Below, piece by piece: positions 16,812 through 25,172 of a stretch of DNA of 64,000 nucleotides. The stretch is from positions 1,553,001 through 1,617,000 of the forward strand of contig NZ_CP071604.1 in assembly GCF_017357225.1 (NCBI RefSeq), written 5' to 3'. A model generated the notes under the pieces. That model did no database searches and was not told the DNA's origin. It worked only from the letters and a program-made list of their open reading frames with translations. Every line of letters starts with the position of its first letter. Position 1 is the first letter of the stretch. Source of the DNA: Rhizobium binae (GTDB taxonomy: Bacteria; Pseudomonadota; Alphaproteobacteria; Rhizobiales; Rhizobiaceae). Position numbers and translations under genes: made by a program.

Positions 16812-17681
16812 TCAATCGTCCTTCACCGTCTTGTTCTCGCCGCGCAGCCAGAAGGCGCGGTGCGAGGCGAAACGGTCCTGCGCCAGATGGTCTTTCAGTG
16901 CCGGCAGCAGTTGATGCAGTTCGTCCTTCAGCGTGAAGGGCGGATTGACGATGACGAGGCCGGAGCCCGTCAGTCCTGTCATGCCGCGATCACTGCGCAC
17001 GGTCAGTTCGGCGCAGAGCATTTTCGGAATGTCGAGCGCCTGCAGCGTCTCGTGGAATTCCTTGATCGGCGCGCCCTTCTTCAGCGGATACCACAGGCAG
17101 TAGGTGCCGCCGGGAAAGCGCCGATAGGCCCGCTCCAGCCCCTTGGCCAGGCGCTGATATTCGTCCTCCTCCTCGAACGGCGGATCGACGAGCACGATGC
17201 CGCGTTTTTCTTTCGGCGGCAGATGCGCACCGAGCGCCAGCCAGCCGTCGAGTTCGGTGATGCGGGCATGGTGATCGCCTTCGAACAGCCGGTGCAGACG
17301 GGCATAGTCCTCGGGATGCAGTTCCATCGCCGACAGCCGGTCCTGCGGCCGGAACAGCATGCGCGCCAGTTTCGGCGATCCGGGATAAAAGCGGATGCCG
17401 CCCTCGGGATTGAGTTCGCGAATTGCGGAGAGGTAGGGCTCCAGCAACTCGGCGACCTGCGGTCCGAGTTCGGCCTCCATCAGCTTGCCGATGCCCTCGA
17501 GCCATTCGCCGGTTTTCTGCGCCTCCTCGGAGGAGAGGTCGTAGAGCCCGATGCCGGCATGGGTGTCGAGCACACGGAAGGCTCCCTCTTTCTTCTGCAT
17601 ATAGCGGATCAGCCGCGCCAGCACGGCATGTTTCAGCACATCGGCAAAATTGCCCGCGTGGTAGAGGTGGCGGTAGTTCAT
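16812..17681 (-). CDS. rlmJ: 23S rRNA (adenine(2030)-N(6))-methyltransferase
   Basis: A 289-residue S-adenosylmethionine-dependent methyltransferase of the RlmJ family (formerly YhiR/ComJ). The family N-terminus NYRHLYHAGNFADVLKH and the catalytic DPPFE (166-170, motif IV of N6-adenine methyltransferases) are present, and length is normal (E. coli about 280). It methylates A2030 of 23S rRNA. It is divergent from the molybdopterin oxidoreductase gene across about 80 bases. Confidence 0.95.
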   Translation of the reverse strand: MNYRHLYHAGNFADVLKHAVLARLIRYMQKKEGAFRVLDTHAGIGLYDLSSEEAQKTGEWLEGIGKLMEAELGPQVAELLEPYLSAIRELNPEGGIRFYPGSPKLARMLFRPQDRLSAMELHPEDYARLHRLFEGDHHARITELDGWLALGAHLPPKEKRGIVLVDPPFEEEDEYQRLAKGLERAYRRFPGGTYCLWYPLKKGAPIKEFHETLQALDIPKMLCAELTVRSDRGMTGLTGSGLVIVNPPFTLKDELHQLLPALKDHLAQDRFASHRAFWLRGENKTVKDD

Positions 17682-17763
17682 TTTCGCTGATGTCCGTATG
17701 AATTCGGGTCATGGGGAGTTTTTCTGGCTTTTGGCCATTCAAGGCTTGGAATATACAAATGCC

Positions 17764-19902
17764 ATGAACATTGCGACCCCTATCGACGCCAAATCCCTGA
17801 AGCCGGATACCAGGTTGGGCCACACGGCCTGTCCGCACGACTGTCCCTCCACCTGCGCGCTGGAGATCGAGCTATCGGAGGACGGCCGCATCGGCCGTGT
17901 GCGCGGCGCCAATAATCATTCCTACACCGCGGGCGTCATCTGCGCAAAGGTCGCCCGTTATGCCGAGCGGCTCTATCATCCCGACCGGCTGATGCATCCC
18001 TTGCGCCGCTCCGGCGCCAAGGGGGCAGGGCAATGGCAGCAGATTTCCTGGGACGATGCGCTGGATGAGATCGCCGAGGCCTTCGTCAAGGCCGAGGCCA
18101 AAGACGGCAGCGAGGCGATCTGGCCTTATTTCTACGCCGGCACCATGGGCTGGGTGCAGCGCGATTCCATCGATCGCCTGCGCCACGCCAAGCGCTATTC
18201 CGGCTTTTTCTCGTCGATCTGCACCAATCCGGCCTGGACCGGCTTTACCATGGCAACCGGCACGCTGCGCGGCCCCGATCCGCGCGAAATGGCGCGCACC
18301 GATTGCGTCGTCATCTGGGGCACCAATGCGGTCTCGACCCAGGTCAACGTGATGACCCATGCGATCAAGTCGCGCAAGGAGCGCGGCGCCAAGATCGTCG
18401 TCATCGACATCTATGACAACCCGACGATGAAGCAGGCCGACATGGCCTTGATCGTCAGGCCGGGCACCGACGCGGCGCTCGCCTGCGCGGTCATGCACGT
18501 TTCCTTCCGCGACGGCTATGCCGATCGGGATTATATGGCGAGATATGCCGACGATCCCGTCGGTCTCGAAGCGCATCTGAAAACCCGGACGCCGCAATGG
18601 GCGGCCGAGATCACCGGCCTTTCGGTCGAGGAAATCGAAGCCTTCGCCCGCCTCGTCGGCACGACGAAGAAGACCTTTTTCCGCCTGGGCTACGGCTTCA
18701 CCCGCCAGCGCAACGGCGCCGTCGCCATGCATGCGGCCGCTTCGGTCGCCACCGTGCTCGGCTCCTGGCAATATGAGGGCGGGGGCGCCTTCCATTCCAA
18801 CAGCGATATCTTCCGCATGAACAATGCGGAACTGACCGGCCGCGCGATGAAGGATGCCGATATCCGCATGCTCGACCAGTCGCAGATCGGCCGGGTGCTG
18901 ACCGGCGATCCGGTGGCCTTGCGTCACCGCGGCCCGGTGACGGCAATGCTGATCCAGAACACCAATCCGGCCAACATCGCCCCCGAGCAGCGCCTTGTCA
19001 AACGCGGTTTTGCCCGCGGCGACCTGTTCGTCGCCGTGCATGAGCAGTTCATGACCGAGACGGCCGAGATCGCCGATATCGTCATTCCCGCGACGATGTT
19101 CGTCGAGCATGACGATATCTACCGGGCCGGCGGCCAGAACCACATCCTGCTCGGACCGAAGCTGGTCGAGCCGCCGCCGACCGTGCGCACCAATCTCTTC
19201 GTCATAGAGGAACTGGCGAAACGCCTCGGCGTCGCCGATCGACCCGGCTTCGGTTTTTCCGCCCGCGAGATGGTCGACCGCGTGCTGGAATCCAGCGGCC
19301 TGCCGGATTACGACCATTTCCTCGAGCACAAATGGTTCGATCGCCAGCCGGTTTTCGAGGAGGCGCATTTCCTGAACGGCTTTGCCCATCCCGACGGCAA
19401 GTTCCATTTCCGCCCGGACTGGATCAACCAGCCGGCGCCGAACAAACCGCCGGCGGCGATCGGCGCGCTCGGACCGCATGCGGAACTGCCCGTCTTCCCC
19501 GATCAGGTCGATGTCATCGAAGTCGCCGATCCCGAGCATCCCTTCCGCCTCGCCACGTCGCCCGCCCGCAACTTCCTCAATTCGAGCTTCTCCGAGACCA
19601 AGACGTCGCGTCAGAAGGAGGGCCGTCCCGAAGTGATGATCAATCCTGCCGATGCCGAGGCCAACGGCATCGCCCATGGCGATCTCGTCCGCATCGGCAA
19701 CAGCCGCGGCGATCTGCGCATCCATGCCCGCATCACCGCCGAGGTCAAGCCGGGCGTGCTGATCGCCGAGGGCCTCTGGCCGAACAAGGCGCATGTCGAC
19801 GGCGAGGGCATCAATGTGCTCACAGGCGCCGACCCGGTCGCGCCCTATGGCGGGGCGGCCGTGCACGACAACAATGTCTGGCTTCGCAAGGACGCAGCAT
19901 GA
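17764..19902 (+). CDS. Molybdopterin-dependent oxidoreductase with [4Fe-4S] domain
   Basis: A 712-residue member of the DMSO reductase superfamily. Cys23-x3-Cys27-x3-Cys31-x28-Cys60 should bind a [4Fe-4S] cluster; the molybdopterin domains follow (GTNAVSTQVNV, VRPGTDAALA) and a C-terminal dinucleotide-binding domain has DLVRIGNSRGD. No Tat signal is seen, so it is probably cytosolic, unlike many relatives. Substrate unknown; Cys153 in SSICTNPAW is a possible but unverified metal or cofactor ligand. The ATG at 17764 lacks a clear Shine-Dalgarno, and TATACA ends 6 bases before it, so a leaderless transcript is possible. Its stop overlaps the nudK start by 4 bases. Confidence 0.9.
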   Translation: MNIATPIDAKSLKPDTRLGHTACPHDCPSTCALEIELSEDGRIGRVRGANNHSYTAGVICAKVARYAERLYHPDRLMHPLRRSGAKGAGQWQQISWDDALDEIAEAFVKAEAKDGSEAIWPYFYAGTMGWVQRDSIDRLRHAKRYSGFFSSICTNPAWTGFTMATGTLRGPDPREMARTDCVVIWGTNAVSTQVNVMTHAIKSRKERGAKIVVIDIYDNPTMKQADMALIVRPGTDAALACAVMHVSFRDGYADRDYMARYADDPVGLEAHLKTRTPQWAAEITGLSVEEIEAFARLVGTTKKTFFRLGYGFTRQRNGAVAMHAAASVATVLGSWQYEGGGAFHSNSDIFRMNNAELTGRAMKDADIRMLDQSQIGRVLTGDPVALRHRGPVTAMLIQNTNPANIAPEQRLVKRGFARGDLFVAVHEQFMTETAEIADIVIPATMFVEHDDIYRAGGQNHILLGPKLVEPPPTVRTNLFVIEELAKRLGVADRPGFGFSAREMVDRVLESSGLPDYDHFLEHKWFDRQPVFEEAHFLNGFAHPDGKFHFRPDWINQPAPNKPPAAIGALGPHAELPVFPDQVDVIEVADPEHPFRLATSPARNFLNSSFSETKTSRQKEGRPEVMINPADAEANGIAHGDLVRIGNSRGDLRIHARITAEVKPGVLIAEGLWPNKAHVDGEGINVLTGADPVAPYGGAAVHDNNVWLRKDAA

Positions 19903-20489
19903 TGCAACCGAAATCACGGGTGAAGATCGTCGGCGAGGAAACGCTGTCGAACGGCTGGACGCGGCTGAGCAGCTACTTGCTCGACTATATCGACCGCAAG
20001 GGCGCTACCCAGCGCTTGAAGCGGGAGGTCTACCACCGCACGCCCGCCGCCTGCATCCTGCTCTATGATCCGAAACGCGATCTCGTTGTTCTCGTGCGCC
20101 AGTTCCGTCTCGCCGTTCATCTGAACGGCGATCCCGCATGGATGATCGAGGTGCCGGCCGGCCTTCTTGACGACGACCATCCCGAACAGGCGATCCGCCG
20201 TGAGGCGATTGAGGAAACCGGCTACCGCCTGCGTGAGGCTCGCTTCCTTTTCAAATCCTATCCCTCGCCCGGCGCTATCGCCGAGGTCGTCCATTTCTTC
20301 GTTTCCCTCATCGATACCGCCGACCGCGTCACCGAAGGAGGCGGTCTGGCCGAGGAGCATGAGGATATCGAAGTTCTCGAAATTCCGCTGGACGAGGCGA
20401 CTCGGATGATCGAAACCGGCGAGATCTTCGACGCCAAGACGATCGTGCTGCTGCAATGGGCCTTGTTGAACCGGAGTAACCTTCGATAG
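19899..20489 (+). CDS. nudK: NudK-type Nudix hydrolase (GDP-mannose pyrophosphatase)
   Basis: A 196-residue Nudix enzyme. The Nudix box appears as PAGLLDDDHPEQAIRREAIE followed by ETGY, with the one-residue-shorter spacing that I recall in E. coli NudK, and the downstream SYPSPGAIAEVVHFFV and EGGGLAEEHEDIEVLEIP stretches also match that protein as remembered. NudK hydrolyses GDP-mannose and other GDP-sugars to GMP and sugar phosphate. The start ATG overlaps the oxidoreductase stop (ATGA), so translation is coupled; no metabolic link between the two is obvious. A second ATG follows immediately. Confidence 0.88.
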   Translation: MMQPKSRVKIVGEETLSNGWTRLSSYLLDYIDRKGATQRLKREVYHRTPAACILLYDPKRDLVVLVRQFRLAVHLNGDPAWMIEVPAGLLDDDHPEQAIRREAIEETGYRLREARFLFKSYPSPGAIAEVVHFFVSLIDTADRVTEGGGLAEEHEDIEVLEIPLDEATRMIETGEIFDAKTIVLLQWALLNRSNLR

Positions 20490-20558
20490 CGGATGCGGCG
20501 ATCGAGGCGCCGGATGCCAGGTCGCCTCCGGGGGATCCCAGGATGACCCGCGATCGTG

Positions 20559-21857
20559 TTAGTTTTCGCCGCGAACTCGCATCATCTGCCGAAACGCACG
20601 TCGCTTTAATACAGGGGTTGCGTTGATGATCCGCATGACGCCGCGCATGGCAGCGAGCTGGACTGTGCCGACAATCGGCCGATGAGCCGGATGGCTGGCA
20701 TCCATATGCTTTCTCGATTCTTGTACTGCTTCGGTGCTGTAGCGAAGCATTTCGGCTTCATAGTCGTGGATGGCATCGATGAGCGGCTTTTGTCCTCGGT
20801 CCGCTGCGACCAGCATGTGCCCAAGCAGAGCGGCATCGCGAAGCGCCGTATTCGCGCCGGCGCCTCGTCCGGGTGTCATCGTATGGACGGCGTCACCGAG
20901 CAGTGTGACGTTCGAACTCGTCCAAGGTTTCAGCGGGACGGAAGTCCTGACCTTGACATCGTGGATCGTCGAGGGCTCCGTCATACGAATGAGAGCACGC
21001 AAATGCGGATGCCAGTCTCGCGCGAGTTCCAGGCCCAGTTCTCTCAACTGTTCTCCGCTTAGGCCCGCCGTATCCCGCGGGCAATTCTGCCGGGCGCCCC
21101 AGATGCCCCAGCCGATACTGTCCTGGTCGAGCGCTTCGACGAAATCCGGCCAACGAGCGGCAAAATCGGGGTCGCTGCGGCTGTCGGCGAATTCGAGCGA
21201 GTGAATAATCGCGCCGAAACCCATCGGCGCCATAATGATCGACATGCCTCTGACCATCTTGTCCGACAACAGAGCTTTCGCCTCGGCCGTCGTGGGGATT
21301 TTGCCCCCGAGCGACACGATTCCCGTATCTTCCAGACGCGCTTGCGGTAAATATTGCCTGCGCACAGCTGAGTTCGTGCCGTCAGCACCGACCAAAACAT
21401 CTCCCGTCGCGAAACTTCCATCCTGAAAGCAAGCGGTGACGGACCCGTCGGCGTTACGTGTGTACCCCTGAAGCGCTTTGCCGAAGGAGACATGGTCTTC
21501 AAGCCCCCTGAGTAGAACCCGCCTCAGTGTCTTTCGAACGACGTTCTTTTCACCGTCGAGAGTATTCGCGGCCGCATCCCCGATGTCGAAGCTCAGCACT
21601 TCACCAAGATGTTCCGTGAACATGTTGAAATAGCATGGCGACTTGGCGCATGTGGCAACATAGAGGTCGTAGAGGTCGTTGGGTACACAGGCCCTTAGCG
21701 CTCGGCTTCCAGCCGGGCTGATACCGACGCGATAGCCGCCGGTGTCGGCGTCCGGTGCCATGTCGCGTTCATAAACAGCAATGCTAACGCCGGCCTGTTT
21801 AAGCAGATGAGCGAGTGCCAGACCGCCAGTCCCGGCGCCGATAATCAAAACCTTCAT
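20559..21857 (-). CDS. FAD-dependent monooxygenase (PHBH/TetX-like fold)
   Basis: A 432-residue flavoprotein. The dinucleotide-binding GAGTGG (7-12), the NADPH/FAD motif DVLVGADGTNSAVR (153-166) and the FAD-ribityl GD motif LLGDAVHTMTPGRGAG (319-334) are all in place, giving a class A aromatic hydroxylase. Relatives hydroxylate aromatic acids or inactivate aromatic antibiotics such as tetracyclines; the substrate is unknown. It is the second gene of a two-gene operon: its ATG is 4 bases past the stop of a PadR regulator. The ATG at 21857 gives the standard N-terminus MKVLIIGAG; the open frame continues 16 codons upstream into padR sequence. Confidence 0.9.
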   Translation of the reverse strand: MKVLIIGAGTGGLALAHLLKQAGVSIAVYERDMAPDADTGGYRVGISPAGSRALRACVPNDLYDLYVATCAKSPCYFNMFTEHLGEVLSFDIGDAAANTLDGEKNVVRKTLRRVLLRGLEDHVSFGKALQGYTRNADGSVTACFQDGSFATGDVLVGADGTNSAVRRQYLPQARLEDTGIVSLGGKIPTTAEAKALLSDKMVRGMSIIMAPMGFGAIIHSLEFADSRSDPDFAARWPDFVEALDQDSIGWGIWGARQNCPRDTAGLSGEQLRELGLELARDWHPHLRALIRMTEPSTIHDVKVRTSVPLKPWTSSNVTLLGDAVHTMTPGRGAGANTALRDAALLGHMLVAADRGQKPLIDAIHDYEAEMLRYSTEAVQESRKHMDASHPAHRPIVGTVQLAAMRGVMRIINATPVLKRRAFRQMMRVRGEN

Positions 21858-21861
21858 GGTG

Positions 21862-22482
21862 CTAGTCCTTGTCGGGCGTGGAGTGGGTGGAGAACTGGCC
21901 GGCAATCTGCCTCAGCCACTCGTCTGTCCAAACGATGCGCCCGGCGCGCAGGTCCTCGACGACGGCATTGACCCAGGACAGTTCGGTTGCATGAAGCGCT
22001 CGGAGATATTCCATCTCGAGCAGGAAGAGCCTTGGTACGGCCCGCGCCTCTTGCAGTATTCCATCGATCCGGCGAAGTTCCGACTCGATCGCTTTTGTCC
22101 TGTGCTCAAGCAGATGCAACACATCGTTCGGCGTGAGCAGAGCAAGAAATGATATGGCTGCGGGGAATTCCGGATATTCCCGCGTTAAGCTCGACAACAT
22201 CTCGCGGATCCATGCCAGCGCGACGTCGCGGCCCTTTTCGGTGATCTCATACACGGTCCGCTCGGGACGCTTGTAATCCCGTACTGTTTTTTGCGACGTG
22301 ATCAAACCTTCGCGTTCGAGCCGCTGGATTGTTTGATAAAGGCTTGCCCTTTGCGTGACATTAATCACCTCGTCCTTGCCGCGCTCCTTGATGAGACGCT
22401 GCATTCGGTAAGGATGCAGCGGCTCTTCCATGAGCATTGCAAGGACAGCGAGCGCGACTGGAGAACGTTTGATCGAGGTCAT
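21862..22482 (-). CDS. PadR-family transcriptional regulator
   Basis: A 206-residue (208 from the ATG two codons upstream) PadR regulator: an N-terminal winged helix (about 1-85, with HPYRMQRLIKERG and the wing KRPERTVYEITEKG) and a C-terminal helical PadR-C dimerisation domain with ELRRIDGIL. PadR proteins usually repress detoxification genes and respond to phenolics or drugs. There is no ribosome-binding site; TAATAT lies 7 bases before the ATG, which together with TTGACT 17 bases further up suggests a leaderless transcript. An inverted repeat inside the promoter is a candidate autoregulatory operator. The next gene is the monooxygenase it presumably controls. Confidence 0.88.
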   Translation of the reverse strand: MTSIKRSPVALAVLAMLMEEPLHPYRMQRLIKERGKDEVINVTQRASLYQTIQRLEREGLITSQKTVRDYKRPERTVYEITEKGRDVALAWIREMLSSLTREYPEFPAAISFLALLTPNDVLHLLEHRTKAIESELRRIDGILQEARAVPRLFLLEMEYLRALHATELSWVNAVVEDLRAGRIVWTDEWLRQIAGQFSTHSTPDKD

Positions 22483-22489
22483 AGTCATA

Positions 22490-22518
22490 ATATTAATAGT
22501 TAGATTATAACTAGTCAA
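22490..22518 (-). promoter_or_regulatory. Leaderless promoter with internal operator for padR-monooxygenase
   Basis: On the minus strand: -35 TTGACT (22513-22518), 17-base spacer, -10 TAATAT (22490-22495), then 7 bases to the ATG at 22482. A perfect inverted repeat TAGTTA-5-TAACTA (22497-22513) fills the spacer, where a bound repressor would block RNA polymerase. Inferred from sequence. Confidence 0.75.
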
Positions 22519-22711
22519 CTCGTTAGCGTCGGGACTCGTGGATCGACGCTGCGATGGATCGACGCCATGAATTCGTGCGGCGGCACATCTGACCATTTCC
22601 AAAGCGCTGGTTTCCGCGTTAACGTGAACGCACTTTAAACTCATACGACTGTTACAAAGCGGTTCTATCCGCTGCGGTCTGTCGATCATCGAGGCGGTCA
22701 GGAGAAGGCCC

Positions 22712-23881
22712 ATGTGGCTCAGTAATTTCACCCTCGTTCTCCCAAACGAGGTGGTGAGTGACGGTTCCGTGCGTGTTGAAGACGGCGCCATCGCCGAGAT
22801 CAGGCCGGAGCCGGTCGCAGGGGCTGCAATCGACGGCGGCGGGCGGCTGCTGATGCCGGGATTCGTCGATCTCCACGGCGATATGATCGAGCGCGAGATC
22901 GCGCCGAGGCCGAACGCGACAATGCCGATCGATTTCGGCATCCACGAGCTCGACAAGAAACTTGCCGCTGCCGGTGTGACGACCGCCTTTGCCGCTGTCT
23001 CCTTCGCCACCGAAAGCGTCTACGGCCATGTCCGCTCGCTGGAGACGACGTCGGCGGTGATCGAGGGCATCAACCGTCTGCGTAACGATCTCTTGATCGA
23101 CCACCGCGTTCACGCCCGCTATGAGATCACCAATGTTGGCGCAGCACCTGCGCTCGAACGCCTGCTGAATGCCGACCAGATCGACATGGTTTCGCTGACG
23201 GACCACACGCCGGGCCAGGGCCAGTACAACAACCTGCAGAGCTATATCCTCAGCATTTCCGAGCGCCGCGCCATCTCCGAGGAGATGGCCGCCGAGATCG
23301 TCGCCAAACGCATCGCCATGCGCAGCAATCCTGACATCGAGGCCAAGCTGCGGGAGATCGTCGCCCTGTCGCTGAAACACAAGCTGTCGCTCGCCTCGCA
23401 TGACGACGACAGCGTCGAGAAGGTCGCAGAAATGCACGATCTCGGCGTCACCATCAGCGAATTTCCGGTGACCGCACCTGCCGCGGAAGAGGCGCGCCGC
23501 CGCGGCCTCTGGACGCTGATGGGCGCCCCGAATGCTCTGCGCGGCCAATCGATGTCCGGCAATCTCAGTGCCCTCGAAGCCGCCAGGGCCGGTATGCTCA
23601 GCGTCATCGCTGCCGATTACCATCCGGCCGCCTTCGTGCCCGGCATCTTCAAGCTCGCCGACATGGTGGAAGGCGGCCTGCCGGCCGCCGTCGCCATGGC
23701 GACCGTCAACGCCGCCCGCTCCGCCGGCCTCTCCGATCGCGGCGAAATCGCCCTCGGCCAGCGCGCCGATCTGGTGGTGGTCGAGCCGGGCGACATCAAT
23801 CGAATCCGCGCCACCTTCCGCGCCGGCCAGTTCGTGTATAGCGACGGCACGTTGCATCCGCTGCGGGCGATGGCGGCTTAG
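22712..23881 (+). CDS. phnM: Alpha-D-ribose 1-methylphosphonate 5-triphosphate diphosphatase
   Basis: A 389-residue amidohydrolase-superfamily enzyme of the PhnM type, which removes pyrophosphate from the nucleotide-derived intermediate of the C-P lyase pathway. The metal site motif FVDLHGDMIE (51-60, His55) and SHDDD are typical, and overall length agrees with E. coli PhnM (about 378). A GGAGAAGG lies a few bases before the ATG. No other phn gene (C-P lyase core or transporter) is in the window, so it may supplement a distant phn cluster or act on another substrate. A weak Pho-box-like stretch upstream was considered and rejected. Confidence 0.85.
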   Translation: MWLSNFTLVLPNEVVSDGSVRVEDGAIAEIRPEPVAGAAIDGGGRLLMPGFVDLHGDMIEREIAPRPNATMPIDFGIHELDKKLAAAGVTTAFAAVSFATESVYGHVRSLETTSAVIEGINRLRNDLLIDHRVHARYEITNVGAAPALERLLNADQIDMVSLTDHTPGQGQYNNLQSYILSISERRAISEEMAAEIVAKRIAMRSNPDIEAKLREIVALSLKHKLSLASHDDDSVEKVAEMHDLGVTISEFPVTAPAAEEARRRGLWTLMGAPNALRGQSMSGNLSALEAARAGMLSVIAADYHPAAFVPGIFKLADMVEGGLPAAVAMATVNAARSAGLSDRGEIALGQRADLVVVEPGDINRIRATFRAGQFVYSDGTLHPLRAMAA

Positions 23882-23991
23882 CTGCAGGTTTGAGCGTCGA
23901 TGACGAGATACCGGCGAGGCGAGCTTTCTCATCGGCGGTGCCCGACTATCACATTTCTCCGGAGCAAGACTGTTAAGAATGCGGAATCAAG

Positions 23992-24504
23992 ATGTCATCT
24001 GAGCCAAGGTTGCTACACAAGGAGTGGGGGCTCCTGCCGCTCGTTTTGAGTGGAATTGCGACGATATGCGTATTCATCATATCGATTTACTACGATAACC
24101 AACACGGAATTTCGTATGTCTATGTAGGTGAAAAATATATAGAATGCGAAAAGTCAGTTGCTTCCTTGTTGAAGGCCATTGTCCTGGTATACAAATATCC
24201 AGGTTTGGCTCTTATGATTATTTCATTTATTTCTGTAATATTCTGTTATGTCCAGGACAGAGGTGTTTTTATCTTTATTGCAATATGTTTTGTATTTTTT
24301 AGCTATCCATTTGCTACAATGTGGGGCGGAGCCAGCATTGTTCTAAGTCAATCATCGGCGGTGAGGCTGTGCGAGAGGGGAAGTTACGGCTCGGTTGCGA
24401 TCCACCTTCCGATGTTGTTTTTGTCGTCTTACGTGAGCATTGGAAATATGGTTCTGCTGACCAAGCGATGGTTTAGAGGAAGAACCAGGAATATTGATAT
24501 CTAA
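23992..24504 (+). CDS. Low-GC hypothetical membrane protein
   Basis: A 170-residue protein with about four hydrophobic segments (roughly residues 14-35, 60-82, 90-110 and 136-157) and a basic C-terminus ([12 protein letters not shown]). I recognise no family. Base composition is strikingly AT-rich compared with both neighbours (local stretches near 40% GC by eye) and codon use differs, suggesting recent acquisition. No good ribosome-binding site precedes the ATG. It ends tail to tail with purN, the two overlapping by 4 bases. It could be a real orphan gene or an expressed remnant of a mobile element. Confidence 0.6.
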   Translation: MSSEPRLLHKEWGLLPLVLSGIATICVFIISIYYDNQHGISYVYVGEKYIECEKSVASLLKAIVLVYKYPGLALMIISFISVIFCYVQDRGVFIFIAICFVFFSYPFATMWGGASIVLSQSSAVRLCERGSYGSVAIHLPMLFLSSYVSIGNMVLLTKRWFRGRTRNIDI

Positions 24505-25172
24505 CCGCGGTCGCCGATCAGCGAAATCAGCTGGGCCCTAGGCGCCGTCGTTGAAGCCTCGAAGCCAACAGCCTTGCCACCCTCCATCGTCACGTGGCCT
24601 TCGGCAAAGAGCCGTAGCGCCTGCGGATAGATCTGGTGTTCGACGGTCAGCACGCGCGCAGCAAGGCTTTCGGCCGTGTCGCCGGAAAGCACCGGGACGG
24701 CGGCCTGGCCGATCGTCGGTCCCTCATCCATGCCCTCGGTGACAAAATGCACCGTGCAGCCTGCGATCCGCATGCCGGCGTCGATGGCGCGCTGATGGGT
24801 ATGCAGGCCCGGAAACAGCGGCAGCAGGGAAGGGTGGATGTTGAGCATCCGGCCTTCATAGCGCTGGATGAAGGTCGGCGTCAGCAGTCGCATATAGCCG
24901 GCCAGGCAGAGGATATCGGGCGAAAGTTCGTCGAGCGCCGAAAAGATCGCCGCTTCATGCGCATCCTTGCTGACATAGTCCTTGCGAGGGAAGGCGAAGG
25001 TGGCGATTCCCTCGGCCGCGGCCTTGACAAGCCCGCCGGCCTCCGCCTTGTCCGAGATGACGCCGACGATCTCTGCCGGATAATCGGCGGCCTTCGCGGC
25101 CGTGACCAGCGCCATCATGTTGGAGCCGCCGCCGGATATGAAGACGACGACGCGTTTGCGCGGCGTGCTCAT
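24501..25172 (-). CDS. purN: Phosphoribosylglycinamide formyltransferase
   Basis: A 223-residue enzyme that transfers the formyl group of 10-formyltetrahydrofolate to GAR in step three of purine synthesis. The catalytic trio is Asn111 and His113 (in [10 protein letters not shown]) and Asp149 (in GMDEGP), equivalent to Asn106, His108 and Asp144 of E. coli. Its ATG overlaps the purM stop by 4 bases, so the pair is translationally coupled. Confidence 0.97.
   Translation of the reverse strand: MSTPRKRVVVFISGGGSNMMALVTAAKAADYPAEIVGVISDKAEAGGLVKAAAEGIATFAFPRKDYVSKDAHEAAIFSALDELSPDILCLAGYMRLLTPTFIQRYEGRMLNIHPSLLPLFPGLHTHQRAIDAGMRIAGCTVHFVTEGMDEGPTIGQAAVPVLSGDTAESLAARVLTVEHQIYPQALRLFAEGHVTMEGGKAVGFEASTTAPRAQLISLIGDRG

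Noticed and set aside
17872..19917. 681-codon minus-strand open frame antisense to the molybdopterin oxidoreductase
   Set aside because: Shadow frame: repetitive Asp/Gly/His/Arg composition and no motif; the sense gene has intact cofactor motifs.
22641..22670. Possible Pho box upstream of phnM
   Set aside because: Best alignment to CTGTCAT-N4-CTGTCAT has only about 9 of 14 matches and no -10 box at the right distance.
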